Below, one piece after another: positions 43,296 to 50,988 of a stretch of 50,988 nucleotides of DNA. A program made the position numbers and the translations under genes. A model generated the notes under the pieces. The model saw only the letters and a list, made by a program, of their open reading frames with translations, did no database searches and was not told the origin of the DNA. This DNA comes from Candidatus Desulfopertinax cowenii (GTDB lineage Bacteria > Bacillota > Desulfotomaculia > Desulfotomaculales > Desulforudaceae): contig MPOA01000005.1 in assembly GCA_001899445.1 (NCBI GenBank), forward strand, positions 1 to 50,988, read 5' to 3'. How positions within the stretch are numbered: the stretch's first letter is position 1; each line of letters opens with the position of its first letter.

Positions 43296-44072
43296 TCAAG
43301 CCTTGATCTGCCTCAATGCTTCCGCCGCCTCCCTTTCCAGGCCGCTGTTTTCCAGGAGGCGGGTCAGCGGCCCGATCGCCCGGGCGTCTCCGATTTCGCC
43401 CAGCGCCAGCGCCGCCCGCCGCCGTACCTGCTGGTGTTCGTCCTGCAGCGCCTCGATGAGCGGCGCAGTCGCCCGGGGATCACCGATCTTTCCCAAAGCC
43501 CACGCGGCCTCGCGGCGCACCGCCGCCACGTCCTGCAGCGCCTCGATGAGCGGCGCAGTCGCCCGGGGATCACCGATCTGGCCCAACGCCCGGGCCGCCT
43601 TCAGGCGTACGTACCACACTTCGTGCCGCAGCGCGTGGAGAAGCGGTTCCACCGCCCGCAGGTCCCCGATCTCCCCCAGCGCGGACACCACGTGCCACCG
43701 GACCTCCCAGTCTCCGTCGCGCAACGCCCGGATCAGCGGTTCCAGGGCCGCCGGCCCCATTTTCCCCAGCGCCTCGGCGGCTGCCCAGCGCACCCGTTCG
43801 TCCTTGTCCCGCAGGGCGCGCAAAAGCGGCGCAGTCGCCTGGGGATCACCGATCTCACCCAGGGCCCAGGCGGCTTCCTTGCGCACCGTTTCGTCCCGGT
43901 CCAGCGCCTGGATCAGCGGCTTCACCGCCGCCACCGCTTTCAAGTCCCCTAGCGCCCAGGCCGCCTGCCAGCGCACCAGCTTGTCTGCTTCATAGTCCAA
44001 GGCCCGAATTAAACCCGGCACATCCCGCTCCGCTTTCAGCTTTTCGATGTTCGGCTTGAACAGTTCAAACAT
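43296..44072 (-). CDS. HEAT-repeat protein (PBS-lyase type)
   Basis: A 258-aa protein built from about seven HEAT repeats of 30-31 residues, each with an ALGEIGDPRA-like signature. It is probably a protein-binding scaffold; no catalytic residues are seen. Two neighbouring units are identical over 49 bases (43441-43489 and 43531-43579), so a unit was recently duplicated. ATG follows GGGAGGG. It is convergent with the FMN enzyme, with no gap between the two stops. Confidence 0.9.
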   Translation of the reverse strand: MFELFKPNIEKLKAERDVPGLIRALDYEADKLVRWQAAWALGDLKAVAAVKPLIQALDRDETVRKEAAWALGEIGDPQATAPLLRALRDKDERVRWAAAEALGKMGPAALEPLIRALRDGDWEVRWHVVSALGEIGDLRAVEPLLHALRHEVWYVRLKAARALGQIGDPRATAPLIEALQDVAAVRREAAWALGKIGDPRATAPLIEALQDEHQQVRRRAALALGEIGDARAIGPLTRLLENSGLEREAAEALRQIKA

Positions 44073-44276
44073 CCGGTTGTCCCTCCCTGACCGTCCTGCC
44101 GTCGTTGTGCTCCCCCAAGTGAAATTACGGTACTGTGTCCCCCGTACCCTTTCTCCCACGCGAAAAACTTGGTTCCAATCTCTTCCAGGCGCCGGCGAAA
44201 GCACGCTCCGGGGGGGCCGGTGCCATGTAAGCCGTCTTTGCTTTTTCTCTCCGGGGAAGCGGTGTCTCAACCAGGT

Positions 44277-45236
44277 CTACACCTTCAGCCGCAGTCCGGC
44301 CCGCTGCGCGAAGGACGCGGCGACGAACACTACCGCCGCCGACACTAGCGCCAGCATTCCGGCCAGCGGCCAATCGAAATAACCGCTTCCCACCGTGTGC
44401 AGTACCGGGCCGTACACCAGCACTTGCAGTATCCAGGCCGTCAGCGGGTACTTACCCGCCTGGCGGAAGAGCACCCCCCAGGCCGGGCGCCGGAACTCGA
44501 ACAAAAGAAAGGCGAGGGCCGCAACCCCGGCTCCAAACACGGTGTACGCGGCACTGACCATAACCCGGTCCAGAGGTGCCAACCCGGTGTGCAGCCACAG
44601 TCCGAAGGCCAGGAACGCCAGGCCGAGACCAAAGCCGCGGGTGAGAAACCGTTCCCGCGGCCCGCGGGAGAGAAACTCGCCGTACACTGTCCCCGCGGCG
44701 ATGATCACCGTCCAGGACAGCACCGCCACCGGGCCGCCCTCCACTAGGGAGCGGACCATTCCGGCCACGGCCGGAATCTCGAGCAGGAACAGCTGGTAGG
44801 CCAGCGCCAGGATCACGGCGAACGCCAAGCGGAATTCCAGGCGCACGTAGCAGAGCAAAAAGGCGAGCGCGTAGGCTAGCGCCCACGTCTCCAGGATGCC
44901 CCAGGTGTTCGCCGCGGTCTGCCAGAAGCCGGCTTCCGCCGTGAACCGGTAGTAAAAGTCGGGCAGGTAACCGATTAGAAAGAGCAACGCCACCCGGCGG
45001 GCCACCCGCGGGAAAACCGGTTTGCCTCCTTCGCGGGCGCGAGCCAGCGTGAGGGGCAGGCACAGGCCGATGGCAAAGCCGAACAGCGGGGCCACCAGGT
45101 CCAGCGGCAGGAACATCCCCACGCGGGCGTGGTCCAGTAATAACGGGGGGTCTTTGGTGAAGAGCACGATGAAATTCGCGGCGAACATGAGGAACACCGC
45201 AAAGCCGCGAAAATCGTCGATACTGGTGTAGCGCAT
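44277..45236 (-). CDS. DUF1624/NagX-like membrane acyltransferase
   Basis: A 319-aa protein with about ten membrane helices. The start SIDDFRGFAVFLMFAANFIV resembles the S-x-D-x-x-RG motif of heparan-glucosaminide acetyltransferase (HGSNAT/NagX) relatives. FFWPLD-like residues (FLPLDLVAPLFGFAIGLCLP) follow. It may acylate a sugar across the membrane. The ribosome binding site is weak (AGGAG 15 bases away). The next minus-strand gene is the HEAT protein, 204 bases on; that gap holds no recognised element. Confidence 0.7.
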   Translation of the reverse strand: MRYTSIDDFRGFAVFLMFAANFIVLFTKDPPLLLDHARVGMFLPLDLVAPLFGFAIGLCLPLTLARAREGGKPVFPRVARRVALLFLIGYLPDFYYRFTAEAGFWQTAANTWGILETWALAYALAFLLCYVRLEFRLAFAVILALAYQLFLLEIPAVAGMVRSLVEGGPVAVLSWTVIIAAGTVYGEFLSRGPRERFLTRGFGLGLAFLAFGLWLHTGLAPLDRVMVSAAYTVFGAGVAALAFLLFEFRRPAWGVLFRQAGKYPLTAWILQVLVYGPVLHTVGSGYFDWPLAGMLALVSAAVVFVAASFAQRAGLRLKV

Positions 45237-45263
45237 GCGTTAGCTGAAATGCTCCTTACCGCC

Positions 45264-45500
45264 CTACGCCGTGGATCCGGAGTCGGCGCCCGGCTTCCAC
45301 TTGAGCTCGATCTCCACCTCGTACTCGACTTCCAGCACGATATTCCCCTGCGGGCGCACCTCCACCTGCCGCCCCCCCTGCGTCAGGGTGACGGCGCCGT
45401 CCTGTTCCAGGCGGTCGGCCACCGTGCGCAGGAAGGCGATCACTTCGGGCAGGCTCCGCCGCTCCTCGCTGGAAAACAATACTTTCTTGGCCGGTTTCAC
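45264..45500 (-). CDS. Amphi-Trp domain protein
   Basis: A 78-aa protein of the amphi-Trp family, recognised from KVLFSSEERRSLPEVIAFLR, the central VTLTQGGRQVEV strand and the ELKWKP end. It is a small cytoplasmic protein of unknown function. GTG follows GGGAGGG. It lies upstream of the acyltransferase on the same strand. Confidence 0.8.
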   Translation of the reverse strand: MKPAKKVLFSSEERRSLPEVIAFLRTVADRLEQDGAVTLTQGGRQVEVRPQGNIVLEVEYEVEIELKWKPGADSGSTA

Positions 45501-45686
45501 TGGGACACCCTCCCCTACTGCTCGTAGATTTTGCCCAGAATGGCCGCCTAGTCTTCCCTAAATAAATACTTCGCCCGGTTCTACCCAAAACCTTCAACCG
45601 GTGCCCGGCAAACTGACCCGGTCACCAATTTTCGTTCCCGCGCGTTTGCCCGACGCTCTTGTCTATACCACTATCCTCCCGTCCAC

Positions 45687-45715
45687 TTGCTCACCCGGCA
45701 CCGTTAATTTACAAT
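45687..45715 (+). promoter_or_regulatory. Promoter of the MNT/HEPN remnant pair
   Basis: TTGCTC (45687-45692) and TACAAT (45710-45715) are 17 bases apart. It lies 57 bases before the GTG start of the nucleotidyltransferase remnant, so the dead pair may still be transcribed. Confidence 0.6.
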
Positions 45716-45771
45716 AACGGTACGACCACCGGTAGAGCACTCCTCCGGTGTTTGCCCGGGAGGTGGACGGT

Positions 45772-46172
45772 GTGGAATTCAGGGCGGTCTTTGAGCGGCT
45801 TTTACCCGAAATCTGCCGCGCTGTACAGCAGGTCTACGGAGAACGCCTGGTCACCCTGGCCGTGTTCGGTTCCGTGGGCCGGGGCACCCCGCGCCCCGAC
45901 TCGGACATCGACCTCCTGGTGATTGCCGACCACCTGCCGCCCGGCCGCCTGCGGCGCGTGGCCGAATTCGAAGCCGTGGAGGCGGCCCTGGCCCCTAACC
46001 TGGCGGCTGCAGCCGCTAGGGGCGTGCGCACCGCGGCGGTTTCTTCGCCGGTTTCCTGGACCGGTTCCGGAAACGGCTCGCCCGGCTCGGCGCCCGGAGA
46101 ATCCGGCGGGGAAACGCCTGGTACTGGGTACTGAAAGCGGACTACCAGATCGGGGAGACCTTCGAAATATGA
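45772..46172 (+). pseudogene. MNT-type nucleotidyltransferase (antitoxin) with internal deletion
   Basis: The first 75 codons read as a minimal nucleotidyltransferase: VTLAVFGSVGRGTPRPDSDI, with GS-x-G-R-G and the DSDIDLL metal Asp pair. After about codon 85 the frame breaks. The expected C-terminus, GFFAGFLDRFRKRLARLG with NAWYWVLKADYQIGETFEI, lies in another frame and ends with a TGA. The middle stretch, about 40 residues in relatives, is missing. GTG start follows GGGAGGTG. In intact MNT/HEPN pairs this protein AMPylates and silences the HEPN toxin. Confidence 0.7.
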
Positions 46173-46351
46173 CCAACACCACCCTGGCCCAGATCTCCAA
46201 GTGGCTTCGGAAGGAGCGCGAGTTCTCGTTTTACGGGGATGTCGACTTCATTCCCACCGAGGAGTACACGGTGCAGGACGCCGCCCGGGCTATCCGGGAC
46301 GCCAACTTTGTGGTGGAAATGGCGCGCCTGGTGATTCCTGCCCGCGACTAG
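46169..46351 (+). pseudogene. HEPN toxin remnant with internal deletion
   Basis: This starts at ATG overlapping the MNT stop by four bases (ATGA). After MTNTTLAQ it jumps to the C-terminal part of a HEPN protein (KWLRKEREFSFYGD, EEYTVQDAARAIRDANFVVE). The helix bundle core with the R-x4-6-H ribonuclease motif is absent, leaving 60 codons of the usual 130-140. The toxin must be inactive. The 3' end overlaps larB on the other strand. Confidence 0.65.
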
Positions 46352-47180
46352 CCGCTAGGACCGCGGCCCCGCCTTTGTGGCTTGGGGAGCGAAAACTGGC
46401 AACCCGGTTGGCAATCAAGGCGGCCGTTGCCGCGGCCCCCAAACCGTTATCAATATTCACCACCGCCAGGCCCGGAGCACAGGACTGGAGCATGGTCAAA
46501 AGCGGAGCCAGGCCCTTAGCTCCCATCCCATAGCCGACGGAGGTGGGCACTCCGATGACCGGCAGGTTAACCAGTCCTTTCACTGTGATGGGCAGGACCG
46601 CGTCCATCCCCGCCACCACAATGATCACGTCAACCTCGGCGCGCAACATCTCCTCCAGCGGATCCAGCACCCGGTGGACTCCCGCTATCCCCACATCATA
46701 GGCGTGGATTACTGTGCAGCCCATCTCCTGGGCAAAAACCCTGGCTTCTTCGGCTACCGGAAGGTCAGCGGTGCCGGCGGCAATGAGCCCGATTTTGCCA
46801 CCTTTTTCTATCCTATACCCTTCCCTTTTTAATACAGCGATCCGGGCCTCAGCATGTACCTCCACCGTAAAGCCCGGGGGGGTGGCGTTTTTCAATTCCT
46901 TTACCAGGGATGAATTTATGCGGCTGGCAATAGCCCTGCCCCGTTCCCGGGCCATTTCCACGAGGAGACTGATTGCCCAGGAGACTTTTTTGCCTTCCGT
47001 AAGAATAACTTCGGGAATGCCGGTTCTTGCCTCCCGGTATACGTCCAGTCTGGCCAGTTTTTCAACCAGCCTGAGCTTCATTTTCGCGAAGGCCTCTTTT
47101 TCTAATAATTCTTTGGCCTCCCCCAGGGTAATTTCCCCGATCTTAAAGCGCTGCAATATTTCTTCCACCCGGAAATGCAC
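46290..47180 (-). CDS. larB: Pyridinium-3,5-biscarboxylic acid mononucleotide synthase LarB
   Basis: A 296-aa AIR-carboxylase-like enzyme that carboxylates nicotinic acid adenine dinucleotide, the first step toward the nickel-pincer cofactor. GLIAAGTADLPVAEEARVFA, IIVVAGMDAVLPITVKGLV and PTSVGYGMGAKGLAPLL mark the family. The last 30 residues, which run antisense to the HEPN remnant, look like an added tail compared with the usual length of about 250. Start is GTG behind GGGAGAGGG. No larC, larE or lactate racemase is adjacent. Confidence 0.9.
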   Translation of the reverse strand: MHFRVEEILQRFKIGEITLGEAKELLEKEAFAKMKLRLVEKLARLDVYREARTGIPEVILTEGKKVSWAISLLVEMARERGRAIASRINSSLVKELKNATPPGFTVEVHAEARIAVLKREGYRIEKGGKIGLIAAGTADLPVAEEARVFAQEMGCTVIHAYDVGIAGVHRVLDPLEEMLRAEVDVIIVVAGMDAVLPITVKGLVNLPVIGVPTSVGYGMGAKGLAPLLTMLQSCAPGLAVVNIDNGLGAAATAALIANRVASFRSPSHKGGAAVLAASRGQESPGAPFPPQSWRPG

Positions 47181-47474
47181 CTTTACCCTCTCCCCTACTC
47201 AGGAAAACGGCCTTATAGCCGGTCCATCAACCCGGCAGACAAAAAAACCAACTTTTGTCCTTTTATCGTCCGAAATTTCGATCGTCGTCCGTATCCTTAT
47301 CACCTCTCTACATCATAGCATAATCGTACGTATGCATAACATACTACAATAACTCAAATGCCTTAACTTACCCTATCCGGGACTTACCCCGGCTTGAAGG
47401 AGTTTGACGACCCTGATCGAATGGTCGAATGAATACACGGTTTCAGTTTCCATCGTTCGGGAGGTAAATAACTT
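47181..47474. other. Intergenic region, divergent larB/mscS promoters
   Basis: This AT-rich gap of 294 bases separates divergent genes. It contains a GTACGTATGC-like alternating stretch near 47325. No clear promoter pair, terminator or RNA could be fixed. Confidence 0.3.
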
Positions 47475-48617
47475 ATGGGGGAAACGGTAGCACTATGGGT
47501 AACCAGCGCAGTAACCACCCTTGAAGCCTTGGGGCGGGATATTGCCGTAGCGGCAATAATCTTTCTGGCCTTTTTGCTGTTGAGGAGGTTGTTCACCAGG
47601 TTTGTTTTTAAAATAATCTTAAGCCTTTCCAGTAAAACCAAGACCGAAGTTGATGACAATATTTTGCTGGCCTTCGAGAATCCTTTTCGGGCCCTGATCG
47701 TGATTATTGGTATTTACGCCTCCCTAGCCTATTTGCCGTTAACCGACTACCAAAACCTTTTGCTGGCAAAATTTTTCCGTTCAGCGTTGATCGTGCTCAT
47801 CGCCTGGGGGGTTTATAATCTGGCCGATAATTATTCTTTCAAAACAATCGGCAAGAAATTTACCCTTGACCAGACCCTGACCTCCTTCCTGTCGAGAGTA
47901 TTGAAGTTTGTAATCATCGTCTTGGCGGTCAGTGTAATCGTTCAAGAGTGGGGTTACGACATTGACGGATTAATCGCGGGATTAGGTTTGGGGGGGCTGG
48001 CCGTTGCCCTGGCCGCGCGAGACACTCTCGCCAATATTTTTGGCGGCGTAGTCATCATCGCGGACAAGCCTTTTGCGGTGGGCGATTGGATCTACACCCC
48101 GAGCGTTGAAGGAACGGTGGAAGAGGTTTCGTTCAGAAGCACAAAGGTGCGCACCTTCGCCAACGCCCTGGTTACCGTGCCCAATTCGGACCTGGTCAAC
48201 CAGCCGATCACCAACTGGTCCCGGATGAAAAAGCGGCGGATCACTTTCCACTTGGGGGTAACCTATTCCACCCCGCAGGACAAACTGAAAAAGTGCGTCC
48301 AAACGATCCGGTCCATGCTAGAAACTCACCCCGCTATTCACCAGGAAACCATTTTCGTCCGGTTCGACCGCTTCGGTGACAGCAGCCTGGACATCTTCCT
48401 TTATTTTTTCACCAATACCACGGTATGGTCGGAATACCTGGCCGTCAAGGAAGAAATCAACTTTAAAATCCTGGAAATCCTGGAGCAGGAGGGCGTGTCC
48501 GTGGCTTTCCCCAGCAGAAGCATTTACTTTGAAACCCCGCTTCAATACGACTCCGACCGCCAGAATAGCGCCTCGACGGGGCAAGGCGACGGTGAACCAG
48601 CTTCTCCAGTTCGCTAA
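47475..48617 (+). CDS. MscS-family mechanosensitive channel
   Basis: A 380-aa channel protein that releases solutes on osmotic downshock. Helices lie near residues 20-40, 75-95, 105-120 and 150-175. The pore helix reads AGLGLGGLAVALAARDTLAN, followed by the FGGVVIIADKPFAVGDWI beta domain. The ~100-residue C-terminal cytoplasmic vestibule ends about residue 360, followed by a short polar tail. ATG follows GGGAGG. Base composition is lower in GC than the neighbours. Confidence 0.92.
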   Translation: MGETVALWVTSAVTTLEALGRDIAVAAIIFLAFLLLRRLFTRFVFKIILSLSSKTKTEVDDNILLAFENPFRALIVIIGIYASLAYLPLTDYQNLLLAKFFRSALIVLIAWGVYNLADNYSFKTIGKKFTLDQTLTSFLSRVLKFVIIVLAVSVIVQEWGYDIDGLIAGLGLGGLAVALAARDTLANIFGGVVIIADKPFAVGDWIYTPSVEGTVEEVSFRSTKVRTFANALVTVPNSDLVNQPITNWSRMKKRRITFHLGVTYSTPQDKLKKCVQTIRSMLETHPAIHQETIFVRFDRFGDSSLDIFLYFFTNTTVWSEYLAVKEEINFKILEILEQEGVSVAFPSRSIYFETPLQYDSDRQNSASTGQGDGEPASPVR

Positions 48618-48711
48618 TTCAATAAACCAAAGCCTGTATTTTGGCAAAACCCCGCCGCTATTACTGGGCCATGCCCGCCTGGTTCTCGGCGACGCTTACG
48701 CATTTTTCCTA

Positions 48712-50292
48712 TCAGGTTCTTTTCCGAAGCAGCCTGACAAAAATCTCCACTAAGTGCGGGTCGAACTGGGTTCCCGCGCTTCGCTTCAGCTCCTCCAAGG
48801 CTTCCGCGGGCGACCGGGCCGAGCGGTAAGGCCGCTTCGACGTCATCGCGTCGTAGGCGTCGGCGATGGCCAGGATGCGGCTCAGAATGTGGGTCTCCTC
48901 GCCGCGCAGCCCCCGGGGATATCCCTGCCCGTTCCACCGTTCGTGGTGCTGCCGGATGAGTTCCGCCACCGGGGCCAGCTCGGCGGAAGAGAGCGCGATC
49001 CGGTATCCCACCTCGGGGTGGCGCCTTATTTCCTCCCACTCTGTTTCGGTGAGTGCCGCAGGCTTGAAAAGGATATACTCCGGCACCCCCAGCTTGCCGA
49101 TGTCGTGCATGTCTGCCAGCAGGCAAAGGGTGTCCAGGTCGTTTCGGGAGAGCTCCACCGCTTCGCCCAGCATGCAGGCCAGCTTTTTCACCCGCTCCGT
49201 GTGGCCCCCGGCCACGAAATCTTTCTCCGCCAGGGCCACCTTGAGCACGCGGACAACTGCGCGGTGCGGCTCCGTCCCCCTGGCGAGCTTGTCCCGGTAC
49301 ATGGCGTCGTCGGCTTCGGTGTACACTTTTTGCAGTGGGCGCGAGGCATCCTCTGCCGTTGCTATTCCCAGGGAGATGCTCAGGGGGAGATCCGGGTGCT
49401 GCGCGTTGTTCCGCTCTACCGCCTCGATTATGCGCTTGACCACCTCTTCCGCCGCCTTCCGGTCCGTTTGCGGCAAGACCACGGCGAACTCGTCCCCGCC
49501 AACTCGGGCTACCACGTCGGCCCCGCGGACGCAACCCGCGAGCACCTTCGCTGTCCGGCGCAGGAGTTCGTCGCCCCGCTCGTGGCCCAGGGCATCGTTA
49601 ACCACCTTCAGGCCGTTGAGGTCGCAGAGGATGAGGCTCACGGGAAAAGAGCGACCTTTCTCCAGCCGCCGCAGTTCCTCCTCGAAGAACGCCCGGTTGT
49701 AAAGCCCGCTGAGCGCGTCGTGCGTGCTCTGGTGCCTCAGCTCGTCCTCCATCTTCTTGCGCTCGCCAATGTCGCGGGTACACTGGACCGCTCCGAGCAG
49801 GTTCCCTTTCTCATCGTAGATCGGGGCCGCGAGGGTCCAGAAATGAAGCCCCCGGCCGCCGTAAGCGCAAGGCGCAAAACCTTCACCGATAAGAACTTGG
49901 CCCTTCTGCTTGATTTTCTCGTATCTTTGTGCCCACTCCTGGCCGTTGCCGAGCAGGATGTTCACGAGGATGGGCCTGCGTTCTCCGTAAAACGGGACGG
50001 CGTAGGCGTATTCGCCCTTGCCCAGCACCTTTTCCTTCCTGATGCCTGTCATTTCTTCCACGGCTCGGTTCCACAAGACCACCTTGCCTTCACGGTCGAC
50101 GGCAAGGACGCCGTCCGGCAGGAGATCGACAATCCGCTCGATAAGGCTAAGCCTTTCTACCAAGTCTTCCGGCAGCGGGGCGTCGCTTTCAACGAGCAGG
50201 TTAGCCAGCAATCTCCTGGCCGCTTCCGTTTTGCCTTCCGGTAGAGCATCCACCAGCCGGTGGAGATCGCGTCTTCGCTGGTCCGCGCGCAT
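48712..50292 (-). CDS. PAS-GGDEF-HD-GYP c-di-GMP synthase/hydrolase
   Basis: A protein of about 526 aa. A PAS domain (about 40-165; LLPDGVLAVDREGKVVLWN) is followed by a GGDEF domain with intact GGDEF and an RGAD inhibition site five residues before it. The HD-GYP domain has DMHDIGK and HHERWNGQGYPRGLRGEE. Both the diguanylate cyclase and the c-di-GMP phosphodiesterase sites look intact, so direction probably depends on the PAS signal. ATG 50292 is favoured but GTG 50301 and TTG 50385 are possible. No signal peptide or membrane helix is seen, so it is cytoplasmic. Confidence 0.9.
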   Translation of the reverse strand: MRADQRRRDLHRLVDALPEGKTEAARRLLANLLVESDAPLPEDLVERLSLIERIVDLLPDGVLAVDREGKVVLWNRAVEEMTGIRKEKVLGKGEYAYAVPFYGERRPILVNILLGNGQEWAQRYEKIKQKGQVLIGEGFAPCAYGGRGLHFWTLAAPIYDEKGNLLGAVQCTRDIGERKKMEDELRHQSTHDALSGLYNRAFFEEELRRLEKGRSFPVSLILCDLNGLKVVNDALGHERGDELLRRTAKVLAGCVRGADVVARVGGDEFAVVLPQTDRKAAEEVVKRIIEAVERNNAQHPDLPLSISLGIATAEDASRPLQKVYTEADDAMYRDKLARGTEPHRAVVRVLKVALAEKDFVAGGHTERVKKLACMLGEAVELSRNDLDTLCLLADMHDIGKLGVPEYILFKPAALTETEWEEIRRHPEVGYRIALSSAELAPVAELIRQHHERWNGQGYPRGLRGEETHILSRILAIADAYDAMTSKRPYRSARSPAEALEELKRSAGTQFDPHLVEIFVRLLRKRT

Positions 50293-50385
50293 GCTCTTCA
50301 CCGCCCCGCCGTTACTGGATTTTTGGTTTTCCTTGCCCGGCTCTTGCCGGTTAACCCGGACTTGATTCTTCCCCCTAGGCCGCAA

Positions 50386-50713
50386 GCCTTAAACGGTAAA
50401 TCTAAACCCTTTCTTTGCCCAGCCAGAAGCCGCTTGGCGATGGGCACATTTGAAGAGGACGGATATAATGGAAATAGCTACCGTCTAGACTTTGATTCGC
50501 CCGCCGACCGCCAAATTCCTTCCCCACCAGACACAATCTTTCCGGAATACCAAAGCCCCGGCGTTCGACAGCACCTGAATACACGAGCGCCGCGAGAGGG
50601 CTTCCCAAGGGATGGCGGGATAGATAAATCCTGGGCGTGCATCTAGGAGCCTGTGTGGGTAATCGCCAAAATCCCGAAAAAAGTTTCCATCCGAAGCATG
50701 ATTTTGGGCTTCG
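50386..50713. other. Intergenic region with an IS-edge-like palindrome
   Basis: No gene is seen in these 328 bases. CCAAAATC (50666-50673) and GATTTTGG (50700-50707) form an 8-bp inverted repeat just before the transposase stub. The left end of that IS element may begin around 50648-50660. Confidence 0.35.
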
Positions 50714-50731
50714 ATGTCGAATGGTTCATTT

Positions 50732-50923
50732 ATGAAGAAATTCAAAGACTATCAACCCAACCAGATGCTGTTGTTTCCACCTTCACCACGGGATTGGTTG
50801 CCCGAAGATCACCTGGTCCATTTCATTAGCGAGGTGGTGGAGTCATTAGACCTGAGGGCCGTCTATGATAGTTACAGTGAGCCTAAGGGACAGCCGCCCT
50901 ATGGAAGTTTGATGGAAGTTTGA
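50732..50923 (+). pseudogene. IS1182-type transposase, N-terminal stub
   Basis: The frame MKKFKDYQPNQMLLFPPSPR with WLPEDHLVHFISEVVESLDL matches the N-terminal DUF772 region of IS1182-family transposases. It fails at the GQPPY block, where ATGGAAGTTTG is duplicated in tandem (50899-50920) and a TGA follows. Only about 63 of some 450 codons remain. Bases 50924-50988 carry nothing recognisable. Confidence 0.75.
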
Positions 50924-50988
50924 CAGCAAAACGCCCTTTCGCTTCCACAAACCCAGTAAAATCAAGAGTTGTTCTTTGAAAAATGCGC

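Noticed and set aside
44073-44276. A further riboswitch between the acyltransferase and HEAT genes
   Set aside because: A short AAAGCAAAGACGG stretch recalls part of the c-di-GMP motif, but the tetraloop stem and the GGG-CTA block are missing.
48754-50244. 496-codon plus-strand frame opposite the GGDEF gene
   Set aside because: Antisense shadow of a gene with intact GGDEF and HD-GYP motifs.

Overview
The window reads as chromosome of an anaerobic, spore-forming, high-GC member of the Firmicutes (Peptococcaceae / Desulfotomaculum-type lineage; Candidatus Desulforudis is a plausible but untested guess). This rests on gene content: futalosine-pathway menaquinone genes, a six-subunit energy-converting [NiFe] hydrogenase (Ech), selA-selB, a SleB-type spore cortex hydrolase with LysM repeats, FakA/FakB, UPF0182, Tat genes and a decayed carbon monoxide dehydrogenase gene. 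Most genes use GTG/TTG starts behind strong GGAGG ribosome binding sites.

Layout. 1-640: AT-rich foreign sequence and a broken IS1182-type transposase. 665-1240 (minus): a 54-aa Flp-type pilin gene preceded by two tandem c-di-GMP-I (GEMM) riboswitches, each followed by a hairpin, all behind a canonical promoter. 1339-2526: O-antigen ligase-like membrane protein. 2535-9317 (minus): malate dehydrogenase, tatC, three tatA-like genes, phosphofructokinase and UPF0182. 9388-12236 (minus): zinc-ribbon protein, ComFB-like protein, HAD protein, MTAP/PNP-family phosphorylase, adenylate kinase and tRNA-Pro. 12378-16508: broken Crp/Fnr regulator, ferredoxin, cooS remnant and fakA-fakB. 16611-19324 (minus): glycosyltransferase, Yip1-like protein and FmdE-like protein. 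19478-24607 (minus): echABCDEF, preceded by a possible 18-codon leader ORF.

24830-31089 (minus): DUF362 ferredoxin, LysM-SleB hydrolase, LpdD-like protein and selA-selB. The sel operon is flanked by two related, multiply palindromic repeats. 31492-37797 (minus): DUF4198 protein, then the menaquinone operon in the order prenyl-synthase-like, menG/ubiE, ubiA-type prenyltransferase, mqnE, mqnA, mqnC. 37953-42105 (minus): speD, a large phosphatase-like membrane protein, a second glycosyltransferase and a small ferredoxin. 42273-47180: FMN-dependent oxidoreductase, HEAT-repeat protein, acyltransferase-like membrane protein, amphi-Trp protein, remnants of an MNT/HEPN toxin-antitoxin pair, and larB. 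47475-50292: MscS channel and a PAS-GGDEF-HD-GYP c-di-GMP enzyme. 50732-50923: N-terminal stub of another IS1182-type transposase.

Two themes stand out. The first is c-di-GMP: a protein with both synthesis and breakdown domains lies at one end of the window, and a tandem c-di-GMP riboswitch controlling a pilin lies at the other. The second is gene decay by internal deletion: cooS, the crp gene, both members of the MNT/HEPN pair and both transposases are truncated. Energy metabolism links the Ech hydrogenase, ferredoxins, menaquinone synthesis and malate dehydrogenase. All calls come from reading the sequence; no database search was run.
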